Assembly: GCA_902806345.1 (NCBI GenBank)
Contig: CADCWF010000098.1
Span: forward strand, 1 to 33,586
DNA: 33,586 bases
Reading direction: 5' to 3'
From: an uncultured Thermomicrobiales bacterium
Lineage (GTDB): Bacteria; Chloroflexota; Chloroflexia; Thermomicrobiales; UBA6265
Below are positions 32,116 through 33,586 of the stretch, piece after piece. Made by a program: the position numbers and the translations under genes. Numbering within the stretch: the first letter of the stretch is position 1; each line of letters opens with the position of its first letter. The notes under the pieces were generated by a model. That model ran no database searches. It was not told the DNA's origin and worked only from the letters and a program-made list of their open reading frames with translations.

Positions 32116-32825
32116 CCGGACGGCCCCCAGGCCGGAGCATGCACCCCCGAGCAACCCTAGGCCGCAGCTGCTGGCTCCTGACGGGCAGCGTCGGGGCTCC
32201 AGGTCGAGTCGAGGTCGATGGTTCTCCGGCCTACCGCCGCCTACGCGGCTAGGCGCCGTGGTCAAGCCGGGGCTCCGCGCTTGAGTTTGGGCGGCACCCG
32301 GCGCGGTCCCTAGGTGGTGAGGCGCCGTTCGTCGGTGTCGGCGGCCGACGCGCCGGTATCGCCAGTGAGACGACGGTTGATCCACCTGCCGGCGATCGCT
32401 TACCGGTGGTCGCGACCCCCGGCGGTCCGGCGGAGAGGTTCTGCGCCTCCTTGCCGGTGGTCCGCCAGGATCTCTTGCCTCCCTCGCCGTTGCCCTAGGT
32501 CGCGTCCAAGAGGGCGACCTCCGCCGGCCATGGCCTCACCTAGGGGGATGCGGTGCGTGCCACCGGCACCAACCGCACCGTTCATGACACGATCGGGCCT
32601 GGAGGCGAGGGGGCCTCGCTGGGAAGCAACCCGTTGAACGCCCCTTCAGGACAGCGTCGAGACCGTGAGCGTGCCCGAATGTTCGAATTCCGACTGGACG
32701 CTTGTCCCGTGCCCCGGAGCGAGCCCGTCCCTCTACCCGAACGATGTTCACTGCGCCCCGCGCAACCGAACGCATTTTGGGTGCCCGATTCCGTCTCGGC
32801 CTCGCGTGCGCTCCCGAGGAACCCG
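32116..32825. other. 710-bp stretch without a convincing gene
   Basis: No domain or start/ribosome-site combination supports a gene on either strand. The tetranucleotide CTAG, usually rare in bacterial coding DNA, occurs five times between about 32150 and 32550. From 32638 a plus-strand frame reads VPECSNSDWTLVPCPGASPS and then HCAPRNRTHFGCPIP before turning to noise. It may be another scrap of a Cys-rich protein, but the evidence is thin. Confidence 0.4.

Positions 32826-33586
<761 letters not shown>

Noticed and set aside
32681..32695. tRNA T-arm-like GTTCGAATTCC
   Set aside because: No acceptor, D or anticodon stem can be built around it.

Overview
The window is about 33.6 kb of very GC-rich bacterial chromosome with strong G/C preference at third codon positions. 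I see no rRNA, tRNA, CRISPR array, transposase or phage gene. The gene set suggests a Chloroflexota bacterium of the Thermomicrobia/Thermomicrobiales type: paired FHA proteins, a VanW protein, a DUF512 radical SAM enzyme next to DUF167, a Uma2 protein, a cyclase/ATPase/TPR regulator, and Cys-rich proteins with an N-terminal Arg-rich export signal. That placement is an inference from gene content and was not computed. Both ends cut through genes: a glycosyltransferase on the left and acetyl-CoA synthetase on the right.

Layout. Positions 1-3.8 kb (minus strand) hold a CdaR/PucR-type regulator followed by two closely spaced glycosyltransferase genes. Divergent from the regulator is an FGGY sugar kinase (4.1-5.7 kb). 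It is followed, convergently, by manA-like phosphomannose isomerase and rpe, so 2.6-7.8 kb is a sugar-phosphate neighbourhood. An 84-bp inverted-repeat element lies between the kinase and manA. Positions 7.9-13.0 kb form a compact plus-strand operon: an 8-TM membrane protein, a FhaA-like protein, a FhaB-like protein, a VanW protein and a polyprenol-phosphate-type glycosyltransferase. Most junctions are GTGA or ATGA overlaps, and it is probably an envelope module. Next, on the minus strand, come DUF167 and DUF512 radical SAM genes overlapping by 4 nt, then greA and lysS on the plus strand, and a 45-codon membrane microprotein.

Positions 17.6-21.1 kb (minus) run htrA-like protease, OmpR-family response regulator, sensor kinase. 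Upstream of the protease are four direct repeats of the core TTCAGC with an exact 11-bp pitch, placed at the -35 region of a likely promoter. This looks like a response-regulator binding array and suggests an autoregulated envelope-stress circuit. Positions 21.5-24.1 kb (minus) hold sucC, sucD and a Uma2-family gene 4 bp behind sucD. A divergent gene encodes a double zinc-ribbon protein with a Gly/Ser/Tyr-rich centre, a long leader and a clear intrinsic terminator. An N-acyl-D-amino-acid deacylase-like amidohydrolase follows on the minus strand.

The last part (26.9-32.8 kb) looks accessory. It contains a Cys-rich exported protein whose frame is cut by one in-frame TGA exactly where the repeat pattern calls for cysteine, a 1010-residue cyclase/STAND-type ATPase/TPR regulator, a second Cys-rich remnant that also carries an in-frame TGA, a small secreted protein with thrombospondin-type-3-like Ca-binding repeats, and two stretches of 700-800 bp without convincing genes. 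The observations most worth following are the TGA-for-Cys codon, the phased repeats before the protease, and the FHA/VanW/glycosyltransferase operon.
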